A DNA stretch of 64,000 bases from Chitinophagaceae bacterium (GTDB taxonomy: Bacteria; Bacteroidota; Bacteroidia; Chitinophagales; Chitinophagaceae), in assembly GCA_027486835.1 (NCBI GenBank), contig JAIXOJ010000007.1, forward strand, positions 1 to 64,000, given 5' to 3'. Shown here piece after piece: positions 1 through 8,484 of this stretch. Every line of letters starts with the position of its first letter. Position 1 is the first letter of the stretch. The position numbers were made by a program, and so were the translations under genes. Under the pieces are notes generated by a model. That model searched no databases. It had not been told where the DNA came from and saw only the letters and a list, made by a program, of their open reading frames with translations.

Positions 1-92
1 CGCCAACGAAAATCGTACACGATTGGTGCTGGCGACCCGTCCGCCAACGAAAATCGTACACGATTGGTGCTGGCGACCCGTCCGCTAACGCA
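1..92. repeat. 41-bp tandem repeat of hairpin units
   Basis: Two full 41-bp copies (1-41 and 42-82) are identical, and a third diverges after about ten bases. Each unit is an imperfect inverted repeat running from CGCCA to TGGCG with the inner core AATCG-TACA-CGATT, followed by a 7-base spacer. The array continues off the left edge of the window, so its copy number is unknown. It is intergenic and lies downstream of the leftward gene hemJ. Function unknown. Confidence 0.85.
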
Positions 93-251
93 AAACGAAT
101 CAGTTTGTAGAGAAATCTATGCTCCACATTGCTACATCTTGAAAGCATGAAGCTTACTGGATGTAGAATTGCTAAGCGTTACCATTGAATTATTTTATCC
201 CTTAGAGTTGTAATTGTGTTTTTGCTCTAAAGACCCTTTGAATAAAGTTGA

Positions 252-797
252 TTATTTGTTTCTCAGCAACTTGTAAAGTCTAATTGCACCGAGCAATACC
301 CCAATTAATACCACCAAACCCACCAATCCCCAGACCAAGCTAATGCTTTGCTTTACCACGACTAACATTACAATAGCGATTAAAAAGATGGTGGCTACTT
401 CATTCCAAATACGTAGTTGTGTAGATGAATATTTAAACAAGCCTTTCAATTGCTGTAGCGCAATTACATGAAGCGAAAGATGGTAGGCGTATAGAAAAAC
501 AACAAACCCCAATTTGATTAATAACCATCTACCCCCTTCATCCAATAAATGTTCAATCCATTCGGTTTGATACATCACCGTAGTTCCTAGAATTAAGGTG
601 ATGATGGCAGAAGGCCAGGTGATGCCATACCACAATCTTTTTATCATGATACTAAATTGCCTTTGCAACACTTCTTTTGCTGGGCTGGCTTCATTGTTGG
701 CTTCCACATTGTAAATAAACAGGCGTGGCATATAAAAAAGGCCAGCAAACCAGGTAACTACAAAAATGATGTGGAGGGCTTTTAGGTATAAGTACAT
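252..797 (-). CDS. hemJ: Protoporphyrinogen IX oxidase HemJ (CopD-like membrane protein)
   Basis: A 181-residue integral membrane protein. The N-terminus reads YLKALHIIFVVTWFAGLFYM, which is the family signature and includes the conserved haem-ligand histidine in ALHIIFV; PRLFIY follows it. Four hydrophobic segments are visible, as expected for HemJ. Known role: oxidation of protoporphyrinogen IX to protoporphyrin IX at the inner membrane during haem synthesis. It reads leftward and is the last host gene before the prophage. Before insertion it would have lain directly downstream of ssrA, separated from it by the 941-973 hairpin. The family assignment is secure; activity is inferred. Confidence 0.88.
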   Translation of the reverse strand: MYLYLKALHIIFVVTWFAGLFYMPRLFIYNVEANNEASPAKEVLQRQFSIMIKRLWYGITWPSAIITLILGTTVMYQTEWIEHLLDEGGRWLLIKLGFVVFLYAYHLSLHVIALQQLKGLFKYSSTQLRIWNEVATIFLIAIVMLVVVKQSISLVWGLVGLVVLIGVLLGAIRLYKLLRNK

Positions 798-940
798 ACG
801 CAGGTGTTGAAGGAATTAATTTGTAAACTGAAGCAATGCAAAGATTAAAGCGAAATATGCTTTTATCAAGGTGTAGCATTTAATTGGTAAAACCATTACG
901 ACCAATTAATAGGAAAGAATCAGGGAGGACTATAGGGCAT

Positions 941-973
941 AAAAAAAGGGAATGTACTGGTGCATTCCCTTTT
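941..973 (-). terminator. Probable original ssrA terminator, displaced by the prophage
   Basis: A perfect 10-bp stem, AAAGGGAATG (945-954) with CATTCCCTTT (963-972), has an 8-base loop. Read leftward it ends in a run of seven T, a canonical intrinsic terminator. It lies just outside attL, where the end of ssrA would have been before integration, 44 kb from the present ssrA. Assigning it to ssrA is inference. Confidence 0.75.
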
Positions 974-983
974 ACAATAAATG

Positions 984-999
984 GTGGAGCTGAGGGGAG
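984..999. other. attL core
   Basis: The 16 bases starting GTGGAGC and ending GGGGAG are identical to 45396-45411. The right copy is the 3' end of the tmRNA gene; this left copy is the remnant created by integration. Sequences on either side differ, which sets the core limits. Confidence 0.88.
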
Positions 1000-1042
1000 A
1001 CTCATTAGGGATTGAGTATCAACCTACAAAAACACCTGTTTT

Positions 1043-1072
1043 ACTCTATGGACTAATATTTTTACTCTATGG
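1043..1072 (+). promoter_or_regulatory. Left-arm integrase-type sites, two ACTCTATGG boxes
   Basis: ACTCTATGG occurs at 1043-1051 and 1064-1072, each preceded by a T-rich stretch (TTTTACTCTATGGA). The same heptamer occurs three times in the right phage arm (45298-45306, 45324-45330, 45342-45348). Repeated short boxes flanking both att cores are the hallmark of arm-type binding sites of tyrosine integrases. No binding data exist, so this is inference. Confidence 0.55.
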
Positions 1073-1091
1073 AGCAATAATGTATATAAGA

Positions 1092-1532
1092 TTATACTAC
1101 TTTTGCTTTACTCCCTTTTGTAAGCGATGCGGAGACTACTTTACCTTTCTCTTTAAGCTTTTCTTGAGCCTTTTCTAAATCAGATTTTAGCTTACTATTT
1201 TCAAGGTTTAAGGCCATAATTTCTTTCTGTAACTCTATAATAGTTGTTTGGGATTCTAGCAGCTTATTTTGATAAAACTCTAGTTTTTCATTTGAAGTAA
1301 TCAATTTTTCAGAAACCCCAATTTCTTGAGCATTTAGCAATGATTTCTTCAACTCTTCTAGCATGTAAACCATTCTAGCTGTAGCCTTTTTTTTAGCCTT
1401 GGCTACTGAAATTGTGCCCTTCCCTATTCTAGCTTCAGCTTCTATTTTTTCGTAGGTATATCCCCTCCCAGCAAACCAGTTCAATAATTCGACTAATTCA
1501 TTATTATAGTCTTTTTCATCATTCCTTTTCAT
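1092..1532 (-). CDS. Putative phage regulator, HTH-like N-terminus with long coiled coil
   Basis: 146 residues. The first 55 residues (GYTYEKIEAEARIGKGTISV) resemble a helix-turn-helix segment. Residues about 60-130 are a heptad-rich coiled coil full of E, K and L, and the tail is lysine-rich. It is transcribed away from the small Cro-like gene at 1748 and separated from it by a 215-bp region packed with ACTGTA-type boxes, the usual arrangement of a lysogeny switch. It is therefore a candidate repressor or anti-repressor. No peptidase or C-terminal repressor domain is recognised. Start ATG at 1532. Confidence 0.5.
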   Translation of the reverse strand: MKRNDEKDYNNELVELLNWFAGRGYTYEKIEAEARIGKGTISVAKAKKKATARMVYMLEELKKSLLNAQEIGVSEKLITSNEKLEFYQNKLLESQTTIIELQKEIMALNLENSKLKSDLEKAQEKLKEKGKVVSASLTKGSKAKVV

Positions 1533-1641
1533 CTATCATGGTTTTTAATTAAAAGCCTCAAATTCTAACCTTTAAAAGTCAATTTTTCACCTTTTTTATT
1601 AACTATTAAGCAAGCTCAAAACTGTTAAAATTGTTAAATTG

Positions 1642-1747
1642 TACAGTAATTTTACAGCAATTTGCAGTTATAATACTGTAAAACACTAGTATTGCACTGT
1701 AATAATTTTGTAACAATGGTGTAGCGACACCGTAATAATACAGTAAA
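1642..1747. promoter_or_regulatory. Divergent immunity-region operators and rightward promoter
   Basis: Between the leftward regulator and the rightward Cro-like gene are repeated boxes: TACAGTAA (1642-1649), TTGCAGT-N6-ACTGTA (1662-1680), CACTGTAATAA (1695-1705) and TACAGTAAA just before the 1748 ATG. TAATTTTG at 1703-1710 matches the Bacteroidota -7 consensus exactly, although no convincing -33 element sits at the usual distance. One box overlaps that promoter, consistent with repression. A closely similar paired box recurs at 9692-9709. Confidence 0.6.
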
Positions 1748-1984
1748 ATGTCAGCAATCTCAAAAGAAAAAATAGCTTTTTGCAAGAAAAACCTTGTAAA
1801 GGGAGATTATAAGAACTTAAGCTCAAGGTTAGGGTTGAGCTTAAATGTTGTTACTAACGTGTTCACAGGACGAACATTAAAGAACTCAGATTTGGTACTT
1901 GATGAAGCTGTCAAATTAATTACAGAAAGGCAAAATAAAATTATTGAAGAAGACAAGCTATTTGCGAATCTTCAAAAAGCTTAG
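1748..1984 (+). CDS. Small Cro-like DNA-binding protein
   Basis: 78 residues. The central segment (YKNLSSRLGLSLNVVTNVFTGRT) reads as a helix-turn-helix in which the recognition helix follows SLNVV. It is the first gene of the rightward early operon, sits opposite the 1092-1532 regulator across an operator-rich region, and is followed directly by an intrinsic terminator. This placement suggests a Cro or early-regulator role. The fold call is by eye. Start is the only ATG, which lies inside the last operator box. Confidence 0.55.
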   Translation: MSAISKEKIAFCKKNLVKGDYKNLSSRLGLSLNVVTNVFTGRTLKNSDLVLDEAVKLITERQNKIIEEDKLFANLQKA

Positions 1985-2000
1985 GCAATCGTTAGTTGGG

Positions 2001-2035
2001 TTGCACCTCATTTCTATGGGGTGCAAATTTTTTTT
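2001..2035 (+). terminator. Intrinsic terminator after the Cro-like gene
   Basis: Stem TTGCACC (2001-2007) with GGTGCAA (2020-2026), followed by A and T8. It separates the immunity gene from the replication genes, which would need read-through or a separate promoter. Confidence 0.65.
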
Positions 2036-2057
2036 AAAGTCATTTTAATAATTAGTT

Positions 2058-2498
2058 ATGGAAAAGGAATTATACCATCTTAATGAAGATGGTAATTTTT
2101 ATCTCGTTATGCCAATTTTCCCAATATTGGCACTACAAGCTAGAGAAATAAAGGTGGGAACTAACTTAATCGTTGCTGTTAAAAGAGATTTTAACGGCAT
2201 AAATATTAATGAGCCTACAGGCGAAGCCGTAGTTATTTCTGGGAACATAATTAGGTGGAAAAGCATTTCCGATAATATCACCTACCTGCTATTTGGTAAA
2301 TCCCTAGTGGAGGGGAAAAAAATTATTGCCCGCAACGAAGGGTTTGATGCATCTAGAAATGATTTAGATGAAACCCCTTTCTTTTTTGGGATGGCAAAAT
2401 TTATTGATAAACAAACACTTTTGCATTATAGGCTCAGCGATAAGTCTTTAGCTATGAGCTTGAGAGAAAAGAAAATAAGTGAAGTACCTAAAATTTAA
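2058..2498 (+). CDS. Hypothetical early phage protein
   Basis: 146 residues, not recognised. It is soluble, mixed alpha/beta in character, with no membrane segment, cysteine cluster or nucleotide-binding motif. A central stretch (VISGNIIRWKSISDNITYLLFG) looks beta-rich. It begins the replication block, ten bases ahead of the 2509 gene and about 560 bp ahead of the primase, so a role in early phage functions is likely. Confidence 0.65.
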   Translation: MEKELYHLNEDGNFYLVMPIFPILALQAREIKVGTNLIVAVKRDFNGININEPTGEAVVISGNIIRWKSISDNITYLLFGKSLVEGKKIIARNEGFDASRNDLDETPFFFGMAKFIDKQTLLHYRLSDKSLAMSLREKKISEVPKI

Positions 2499-2508
2499 AT
2501 AAAGAACA

Positions 2509-2883
2509 ATGCCTACCGTTTATAAACTTTTACACCTTACAACAGGTGCCGAATTATTTATTGAGTATGAAGAAAAAGATTTCAGCTATCAATTATGTGA
2601 CTGGAATACCACTTCTTTAGTTGAAAAAAGCGTTCAATTTTGGTTTGGATATGAGAATTTACTTATAGACAGTGAAAATAACTATTTGCAATGTTTTTTG
2701 ACACTAATCATGAGAGAAATCATTCATTGCAACCCATCTAGAAATGCACTCAGCATTGATGAAATAATTGCTCTCTTTAGTAATAAAGAAGGTTTCCCTC
2801 CATTGGATGGCAGCTGTGGTATAAAAATAGTTGGTTACACAATTCCTGATTTTTCTGATCACTCTTCATACATTCTATCCTAA
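2509..2883 (+). CDS. Hypothetical early phage protein
   Basis: 124 residues, acidic, not recognised. Its stop codon overlaps the primase start (TAATG at 2881-2885), so it is translationally coupled to the primase. No catalytic motif is visible. Confidence 0.65.
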   Translation: MPTVYKLLHLTTGAELFIEYEEKDFSYQLCDWNTTSLVEKSVQFWFGYENLLIDSENNYLQCFLTLIMREIIHCNPSRNALSIDEIIALFSNKEGFPPLDGSCGIKIVGYTIPDFSDHSSYILS

Positions 2884-4022
2884 TGATTACAGCCGATTGC
2901 ATATCAAAAGTGAAAGATGCCTCTCTAATTGATGACGTAGTAGGCAGATTCACAACAATTACCAGGAAGGGTCAAAACTTTACAGGCTTATGCCCTTTTC
3001 ATAATGAAAAAACCCCCAGCTTTCATGTTAACATTGTAAAGCAATCTTATAAATGCTTTGGTTGTGGAAAGTCCGGAGACGCTATTAAATTCCTGATGGA
3101 ATTTAATAAGTACACCTATCCAGAAGCGATAAAATGGCTTGCTGAATTTTACAACATTGCTCTGGAGTATGAAAATGAAACTGAAGAAAGTAAAAACAAA
3201 CGAGAAAAACTTAAATCTGAAAAACAAAAGCAGTCGGAAGCAATTGCATTTGCTCACAATTTGTATAGCACAGCGCTACATAAACTAGATGATAAACATC
3301 CTGGTTGGCAATACCTTTTTAAAAGAGGCTTTACAAGAGAAAAAGCAATGGAGTGGCACTTAGGGATAGCCACACTAGATAATAAAGTAATCTCTAGCAA
3401 CGGAATCAATAGTGGCCATTACCAAGGACTGTTGGAAACTGGGGTTATAAAAACTACTGATGGCATTACAAAAGATTTCTTTTGTAATCGAATTATCATT
3501 CCAATTCACAACGCCAATGGTAAACTAATCTCTTTAGCTGGCCGGTCTATTCCATCCGGCAATAAAGCCCTGGACGAAAAGTTTGGCAGTACAAAGTATT
3601 TGAATCTATGCGATTCAATTATTTATCAAAAAAAGGAGGTCCTATTTGGTTTGTACCAAGCCATCACGGCTAAAGCTTTTAGCTATGAAAAAAACAGGAT
3701 AAACGTAGTTGAAGGCTACTTGGATGTAATAAGCTGCCAAGAAGCTGGCGCTCATGGAACTGTTGGGACTTGTGGTACCAGTATTACGGAAGAACAGATT
3801 AAGCTTATTGCGAAGTACTCTAAGTATGTTAATCTATGGCAGGATGGAAACAAAACTAGCACGGACGAAAATGGCACAAAAAAAGTCAATAGGTCTGGTG
3901 AAGATTCTATGATAAAATATCTGCCTGAATTTTTAAAGCACGACTTAACAGTTTACGTGATTGATACGCCTGGTCAAGACCCAGATGAATACGCTCAAGA
4001 ATTTATCAAATCTTTAAAATAA
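2883..4022 (+). CDS. DnaG-type DNA primase (CHC2 zinc finger plus TOPRIM)
   Basis: 379 residues. The N-terminal zinc-binding domain is complete: Cys37-Pro-Phe-His40 and Cys58-Phe-Gly-Cys61. The TOPRIM glutamate motif is VVEGYLD near residue 272. The second TOPRIM motif is unusual: at about residue 320 it reads WQDGN where DnaG has FDGD, and it is followed by about 15 extra residues before the serine-glycine that continues the motif. DPDEY is present near the C-terminus. The protein lacks the C-terminal DnaB-binding domain of cellular DnaG. Expected role: RNA primer synthesis for phage replication, working with the downstream 811-residue ATPase. Confidence 0.88.
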   Translation: MITADCISKVKDASLIDDVVGRFTTITRKGQNFTGLCPFHNEKTPSFHVNIVKQSYKCFGCGKSGDAIKFLMEFNKYTYPEAIKWLAEFYNIALEYENETEESKNKREKLKSEKQKQSEAIAFAHNLYSTALHKLDDKHPGWQYLFKRGFTREKAMEWHLGIATLDNKVISSNGINSGHYQGLLETGVIKTTDGITKDFFCNRIIIPIHNANGKLISLAGRSIPSGNKALDEKFGSTKYLNLCDSIIYQKKEVLFGLYQAITAKAFSYEKNRINVVEGYLDVISCQEAGAHGTVGTCGTSITEEQIKLIAKYSKYVNLWQDGNKTSTDENGTKKVNRSGEDSMIKYLPEFLKHDLTVYVIDTPGQDPDEYAQEFIKSLK

Positions 4023-4027
4023 TAACG

Positions 4028-4228
4028 ATGTTTTACATTCAAACTAAAATCGGCAAAAGAGATGCCTTTTGCAAAAAAGAAAATGCACTTAAAAATGGCA
4101 GAATCATAGTGCAGTATGTATTTGAGGTTGATCAAGCGACTAAATACGAAAAGTTTAAGGATGCTGAAACGGATTTAGGGAACATAAACAACCCATTTAT
4201 GAGGGTATTTACCATCGGCAAAATGTAA
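4028..4228 (+). CDS. Small hypothetical protein between primase and helicase
   Basis: 66 residues, basic, not recognised. It is spaced 5 bp from the primase stop and 6 bp from the helicase start, so it belongs to the replication operon. No motif is visible. Confidence 0.55.
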   Translation: MFYIQTKIGKRDAFCKKENALKNGRIIVQYVFEVDQATKYEKFKDAETDLGNINNPFMRVFTIGKM

Positions 4229-4234
4229 TTATTT

Positions 4235-6670
4235 GTGCAAAAGGAAATTAATAAGATTGCAGAACATGGCATAGTTTGGTATGCTAAAAAATTACTCGAA
4301 AGGGCTGAACATCCTACCGATATTAATGATGCTGTAAATAAAGTTGCTGGTCTCTTAATTGGCTTCAAGGATTCTCTAATTAGAGAATTCTATACCAATG
4401 AGATACTTGACAACACAAGCATAAAGAAAGCGAACTTAAAAAATGCCCTATCAAGGCTTGATAAGGAAAAAGAAACGATTGTTATTACCGAGGATACGAA
4501 TCTTCGCCTGCCTAAATGGGCTGATGCAGATAGGGTATATAACCACCGAATTGACTGGCGTGAAAATGCTGGATTACTAACAGGATATTGGAGTCACGAG
4601 AATAACCAATCATTTACACAAGTAACAAACTTCATTATAAAACCACTATATATCCTAAAAAGCATTAATGGTGAGACAAAAAGACTTGGATTGCTTCATG
4701 TGCATGGTAAAGAGGATCAATTAATAGAAATTCCGTCTAAAGCCTTTAATTCTGTTGAGTTTTTTCAAACGATGACAAAGGATAGGGGGTATTACAAAAC
4801 AGAAGATAGTTTTTCAAAAAGTTCATTAAACCGCATATTCTCAGCTATTGGCGATAAATTTTATGAGGCCGAAGAATTTTCTTACTTAGGGTTTCAACCA
4901 GAAGGCTTCTTTGCCTACTCAAATGCCGTATTTGTAAATAATCAATTGTCTTATTGCAATAAATATGGCATGGTTCAGGTCGGGAATAATCATTTTTTTT
5001 CGCCATCTTCTTCAGAAATTAATGATAATAAAAGGACAGATGAAGAAGGAAAAAGAATTAAGGATGGCAATATTTATTTCAATGACAAATCATTAACCTA
5101 TAGAGAAGCTCCTGTTAGCTTTGAAACCTATTGCCAGCATCTAGTTAAGATGCATAAAGATGCAGCCTTACCTTTAATATGCTTTGGATTAGCTACATTA
5201 TTTAAAGATTTTATCGTCCGGTACGAAAAGATGCCCTTGCTATATGGCTATGGTCAGGTTGAATCAGGAAAAAGTACCTGGGCGGAAGCATTATATTGGC
5301 TATTTTTTGACCACGACAGCAAAGCTTTCAATCTTAACCAAGGAACTGTGTATGCTTTCTGGAATAGGATGGGAAGATTCCAGAATTGCGTGCAATTATT
5401 CAATGAATTCGACGAAAATTCAAACAACCCTGAATTTGTTCGCGCATTCAAAGCCTACTATGACCAAGAAGGTAGAGACAGAGGAGCTGGTGTTAAAGGA
5501 AAGGTTGAAACCCAAGAAGTGCGTTGCGGCGCGATCATTATTGGTCAGGTATTATCTACCCAAGGTGATGGAGCTTTACCCACAAGAAGCATTGCTGTCG
5601 AATTCACCAACAAAGGAGGTCGGACGGCAAAAGACAAAGAGTTATTTGATACTTGGAATAAATGGATTATTAAAGGAATGGGCGGCTCTTTGATTGAACC
5701 TCTTAAGTATAGACGCTACTTTAAAGACAATTTTATTACGAAATTCAATGAAAATTTAAACAAGCTTAAACAAACAATGACAGACAATGGCGATTCCTTT
5801 AAGGAAAGGATTGCCAAAAACTACTGCATTCTTTTAACTGCAGGGAATATTATTGGCGATAAAATGAATCTTGGATTCTCCTATGAATCATTATTTACCT
5901 ACTGCCTTAATGGTATCATCAACCTGAGCAAGCTTATTGGCGAAGTTGACAACTTGGGTATTTTTTGGAAAACTATTGATTTTCTTTATGAAAAAGGGGA
6001 AATAGCAGAAGGTACCGATTTCAGAATAGAAACGGAAATGAAGGTCAAAAAAAACAGTGGAAAAGAACCACAGTTTATTGAATACAATCAACCAACCGAT
6101 ATACTTTATTTACGCCTTTCCAAGATCTATTCATTGTACGCACAATCTTATCGCCAAACCAGCGGTAACAAACCAATTAATCAAAAGACATTAGAGTCTT
6201 ACTTCCTTAGCTGTAGAGCTTATATCGGTGTAAATCCTAGCATGAGCTTTAAGGCTCCTGGTGGTGGTAGGCAAATAACAAGTTGCTTCATGTTTAAATA
6301 TTCCGAATTGAGTCTTAACCTTCAAAAGTCATTTGAACCGGAGGAAGAAACTAAAAAAGACTTTAACCAGAAATGCTTTATAACTAAGTCTGCAGAAGAA
6401 TGCGAATTGCACTCGGGAAAACACTTCTTAGCATTTACAGTAGGTTATTATAACGAAAATGCTTCGCTAGGTATTGATGCCTTACATGCAAAGTGTTTTA
6501 CAAACCAACTAGCACTGATTAATCGGCTAACAAGAGATAAAAACGTAAGAATAAAAGGGAAACTGCTTGAAAAAGTATCCGGCTCTTACACTACAAGAAC
6601 CATCGATTGCTCTTCCATCACAATCGTTAATGAAGATGGCATGGAAGAAATCCTAGACGTCGTTTTTTAA
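4235..6670 (+). CDS. Large P-loop ATPase, probable phage replicative helicase (DUF927-like)
   Basis: 811 residues with a GTG start at 4235. A Walker A motif (YGQVESGKST) lies near residues 337-347, with an acidic strand about 45 residues later (QLFNEFDEN) that fits Walker B. An arginine in LPTRSIAVEF could be the finger. The N-terminal third has no recognised motif, and the C-terminal 200 residues may bind DNA. Gene order primase, small ORF, P-loop ATPase matches phage replication modules. The core resembles DUF927-type helicases of phages and mobile elements; this is family resemblance by eye. Substrate polarity cannot be told. Confidence 0.7.
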   Translation: MQKEINKIAEHGIVWYAKKLLERAEHPTDINDAVNKVAGLLIGFKDSLIREFYTNEILDNTSIKKANLKNALSRLDKEKETIVITEDTNLRLPKWADADRVYNHRIDWRENAGLLTGYWSHENNQSFTQVTNFIIKPLYILKSINGETKRLGLLHVHGKEDQLIEIPSKAFNSVEFFQTMTKDRGYYKTEDSFSKSSLNRIFSAIGDKFYEAEEFSYLGFQPEGFFAYSNAVFVNNQLSYCNKYGMVQVGNNHFFSPSSSEINDNKRTDEEGKRIKDGNIYFNDKSLTYREAPVSFETYCQHLVKMHKDAALPLICFGLATLFKDFIVRYEKMPLLYGYGQVESGKSTWAEALYWLFFDHDSKAFNLNQGTVYAFWNRMGRFQNCVQLFNEFDENSNNPEFVRAFKAYYDQEGRDRGAGVKGKVETQEVRCGAIIIGQVLSTQGDGALPTRSIAVEFTNKGGRTAKDKELFDTWNKWIIKGMGGSLIEPLKYRRYFKDNFITKFNENLNKLKQTMTDNGDSFKERIAKNYCILLTAGNIIGDKMNLGFSYESLFTYCLNGIINLSKLIGEVDNLGIFWKTIDFLYEKGEIAEGTDFRIETEMKVKKNSGKEPQFIEYNQPTDILYLRLSKIYSLYAQSYRQTSGNKPINQKTLESYFLSCRAYIGVNPSMSFKAPGGGRQITSCFMFKYSELSLNLQKSFEPEEETKKDFNQKCFITKSAEECELHSGKHFLAFTVGYYNENASLGIDALHAKCFTNQLALINRLTRDKNVRIKGKLLEKVSGSYTTRTIDCSSITIVNEDGMEEILDVVF

Positions 6671-6688
6671 TTTTTAATCATAAATCAC

Positions 6689-7015
6689 ATGACTACAAAA
6701 ACGGGAATTAGAATCATTAATTTCAAAGAATCAGACAAATGGTATGTTAATGTTTGTGCATGCCTATTTTGGACAAACGACTTATCAATGACTATGACGC
6801 CGCTTATTAGTGAAACGATAAGTAATAAAGATAATGCTCTTAGAACAATTAAAGAGCTAAAAATGAAAATCTATAAAGAAAATAAAGACTGGATAGAATA
6901 TGGCTGCCCTGTTATTATTAAGGATTTAAACAATCAAAAAAAACGAGCCACAGCGTTTACGGATAGAACCATAGAAAAACTGATTGAAGATGAAAAAAAA
7001 ATAGTTATGCATTAA
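6689..7015 (+). CDS. Hypothetical early phage protein
   Basis: 108 residues, not recognised, lysine-rich toward the C-terminus. It follows the helicase by 18 bp in the same operon. No membrane segment or motif. Confidence 0.55.
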   Translation: MTTKTGIRIINFKESDKWYVNVCACLFWTNDLSMTMTPLISETISNKDNALRTIKELKMKIYKENKDWIEYGCPVIIKDLNNQKKRATAFTDRTIEKLIEDEKKIVMH

Positions 7016-7032
7016 AGCAGGATGAAAAAGAT

Positions 7033-7224
7033 TTGCTGAGATACGTAGCATCTGAATTAATCCCAATGCTAGAAACCAATAATGAATTAACGGCAGTAAA
7101 ACAAACCGCCTTTAATCATTATCATAAATCTGGAAAAGAAGAATTTCAAATTCAAGTGATTGTAACTCGATGTAAGTCAGATTTTTTGGAAGATTTTGTT
7201 ACGGAAGAAACAAAAAAATGCTAA
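7033..7224 (+). CDS. Possible small protein with TTG start
   Basis: 63 residues from a TTG at 7033; no in-frame ATG precedes the first conserved-looking residues. The reading frame stays open upstream into the previous gene. Composition is protein-like (mixed charged and hydrophobic), but the start is uncertain and the gene could be an untranslated gap. Confidence 0.3.
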   Translation: MLRYVASELIPMLETNNELTAVKQTAFNHYHKSGKEEFQIQVIVTRCKSDFLEDFVTEETKKC

Positions 7225-7265
7225 TTTTTTAAACCAGGGCAGACGCCCATTAATATTTATATACA

Positions 7266-7676
7266 ATGAAACTTCAAATTTTTAACGCAGAAAATAGTCT
7301 GCACATTAGAAAAAAAGAAACAAAAGCCATGGTCGGCATTAGCTTTAAAACAGGGCTAATAACTCTTAACCCTCCAGCAGTGAATGCTTTGAACTTAAAA
7401 AAGGGTGATTTAATCGCAATGGCTTATGATGAGGATTCCAACGACTGGCTTCTGTTCAAAGATGCAAAGGGCTTTGACTTGCGGTTTGCCAATGGCAAGA
7501 AAGACACAACATCCCTGGTGTTTAATTGCTCAAAAATAGCAAACTCCATTATGGAGCAATTGGAGAATCCTTCCATTCGATCAGGTAAAATGCAGCTAGC
7601 GATTGAACCAGTGCAAGTTGATGGCATCAATTACTACACCGTTATATTTTCAAGTTTTAAAGCTTCTAATAAATAA
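7266..7676 (+). CDS. Hypothetical early phage protein
   Basis: 136 residues, not recognised. The segment LITLNPPAVNALNLKKGDLIAMAYDE resembles the swapped-hairpin pattern of AbrB-like DNA-binding proteins (a beta strand, then a LKKGD turn), but the match is weak. It sits four bases upstream of the P-loop gene at 7680. Confidence 0.6.
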   Translation: MKLQIFNAENSLHIRKKETKAMVGISFKTGLITLNPPAVNALNLKKGDLIAMAYDEDSNDWLLFKDAKGFDLRFANGKKDTTSLVFNCSKIANSIMEQLENPSIRSGKMQLAIEPVQVDGINYYTVIFSSFKASNK

Positions 7677-7679
7677 CTT

Positions 7680-8171
7680 ATGAATAATAGACTTATTTTA
7701 GGTGCATTAGCATCAGGAAAAACAACATTATTACAAAAAACTTTTGAAAATTTTACGAAGGTCAATAACAAAGTAGTATGGGCAGAATTTAAGGGTATTG
7801 AATGCTCCATTTTTTTAGAGCCTTTACATTGGAGAGGAATTCCACAAGTTCTAAGCCCTTTAATTTTAAAAAATTACAATATCATATGCATTGATGAATG
7901 TGTTAGCATTGAGCAACTGAATTGGGTTGTAAAACAATATAAAAAAACAAAGTGTATTTTTTTTATTGCCGCACTCATTGATGAAGATATTATTCCTTCA
8001 AAAATTAAAAAGCACTTCAAAATAATTAATTTAGGTTCAGAATCTTACATCCATACAAAAGGAACAGTTCTTCAAGAATTCAATGAAGGTTTATTGAACT
8101 TAAAGGAAGGTTTATCGAACTTAAAGAAGGCTTATGATAAATATGGTGTAAACAGAAATAAAATATCATAG
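7680..8171 (+). CDS. Small P-loop NTPase
   Basis: 163 residues. Walker A at residues 8-16 reads GALASGKTT, and an aspartate-containing strand (NIICIDECVS) near residue 77 fits Walker B. The size and N-terminal P-loop suggest a minimal ATPase such as a phage DNA-handling or kinase-like protein. The C-terminus contains two nearly identical 7-residue units (EGLLNLK, EGLSNLK) produced by a 21-bp duplication (8085-8105 and 8106-8126). Function beyond nucleotide binding is unknown. Confidence 0.6.
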   Translation: MNNRLILGALASGKTTLLQKTFENFTKVNNKVVWAEFKGIECSIFLEPLHWRGIPQVLSPLILKNYNIICIDECVSIEQLNWVVKQYKKTKCIFFIAALIDEDIIPSKIKKHFKIINLGSESYIHTKGTVLQEFNEGLLNLKEGLSNLKKAYDKYGVNRNKIS

Positions 8172-8172
8172 A

Positions 8173-8484
8173 ATGAAAAAGTATTTAATTGTATTTAAAG
8201 GTGGAACTGCTCCAAAAACAAAGCTTGAAAAATGCGTAAGTTCATTTTTAAAAATTCATGATAGATTGAAGTATGCAGATGGAGAACAGTTTGAATTATT
8301 TAAATCAGTAATAATTAACAATATTGAAAAATTAAATACTGAAATCCCTTCAAATAAACCTTTGAGACTTGGTATGTGGTTTGATAACCTTGATTATATG
8401 ATCTATATTGATAGAGGTGAAAATTTCCATGTACATCTTACTTGTTACAATTTTATAGATTTAGATTCAAACATAGAAATATGA
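8173..8484 (+). CDS. Hypothetical early phage protein
   Basis: 103 residues, not recognised, basic N-terminus and acidic C-terminus. It starts immediately after the P-loop gene, and its stop overlaps the next start (ATGA at 8481-8484), so the three genes are coupled. Confidence 0.55.
   Translation: MKKYLIVFKGGTAPKTKLEKCVSSFLKIHDRLKYADGEQFELFKSVIINNIEKLNTEIPSNKPLRLGMWFDNLDYMIYIDRGENFHVHLTCYNFIDLDSNIEI

Noticed and set aside
1-92. CRISPR array at the left edge
   Set aside because: The 41-bp unit repeats entirely, including the spacer-like part; no unique spacers.
981-1178. Rightward ORF across attL
   Set aside because: It spans the recombination site and runs over the arm boxes; opposite-strand regulator is the better gene.
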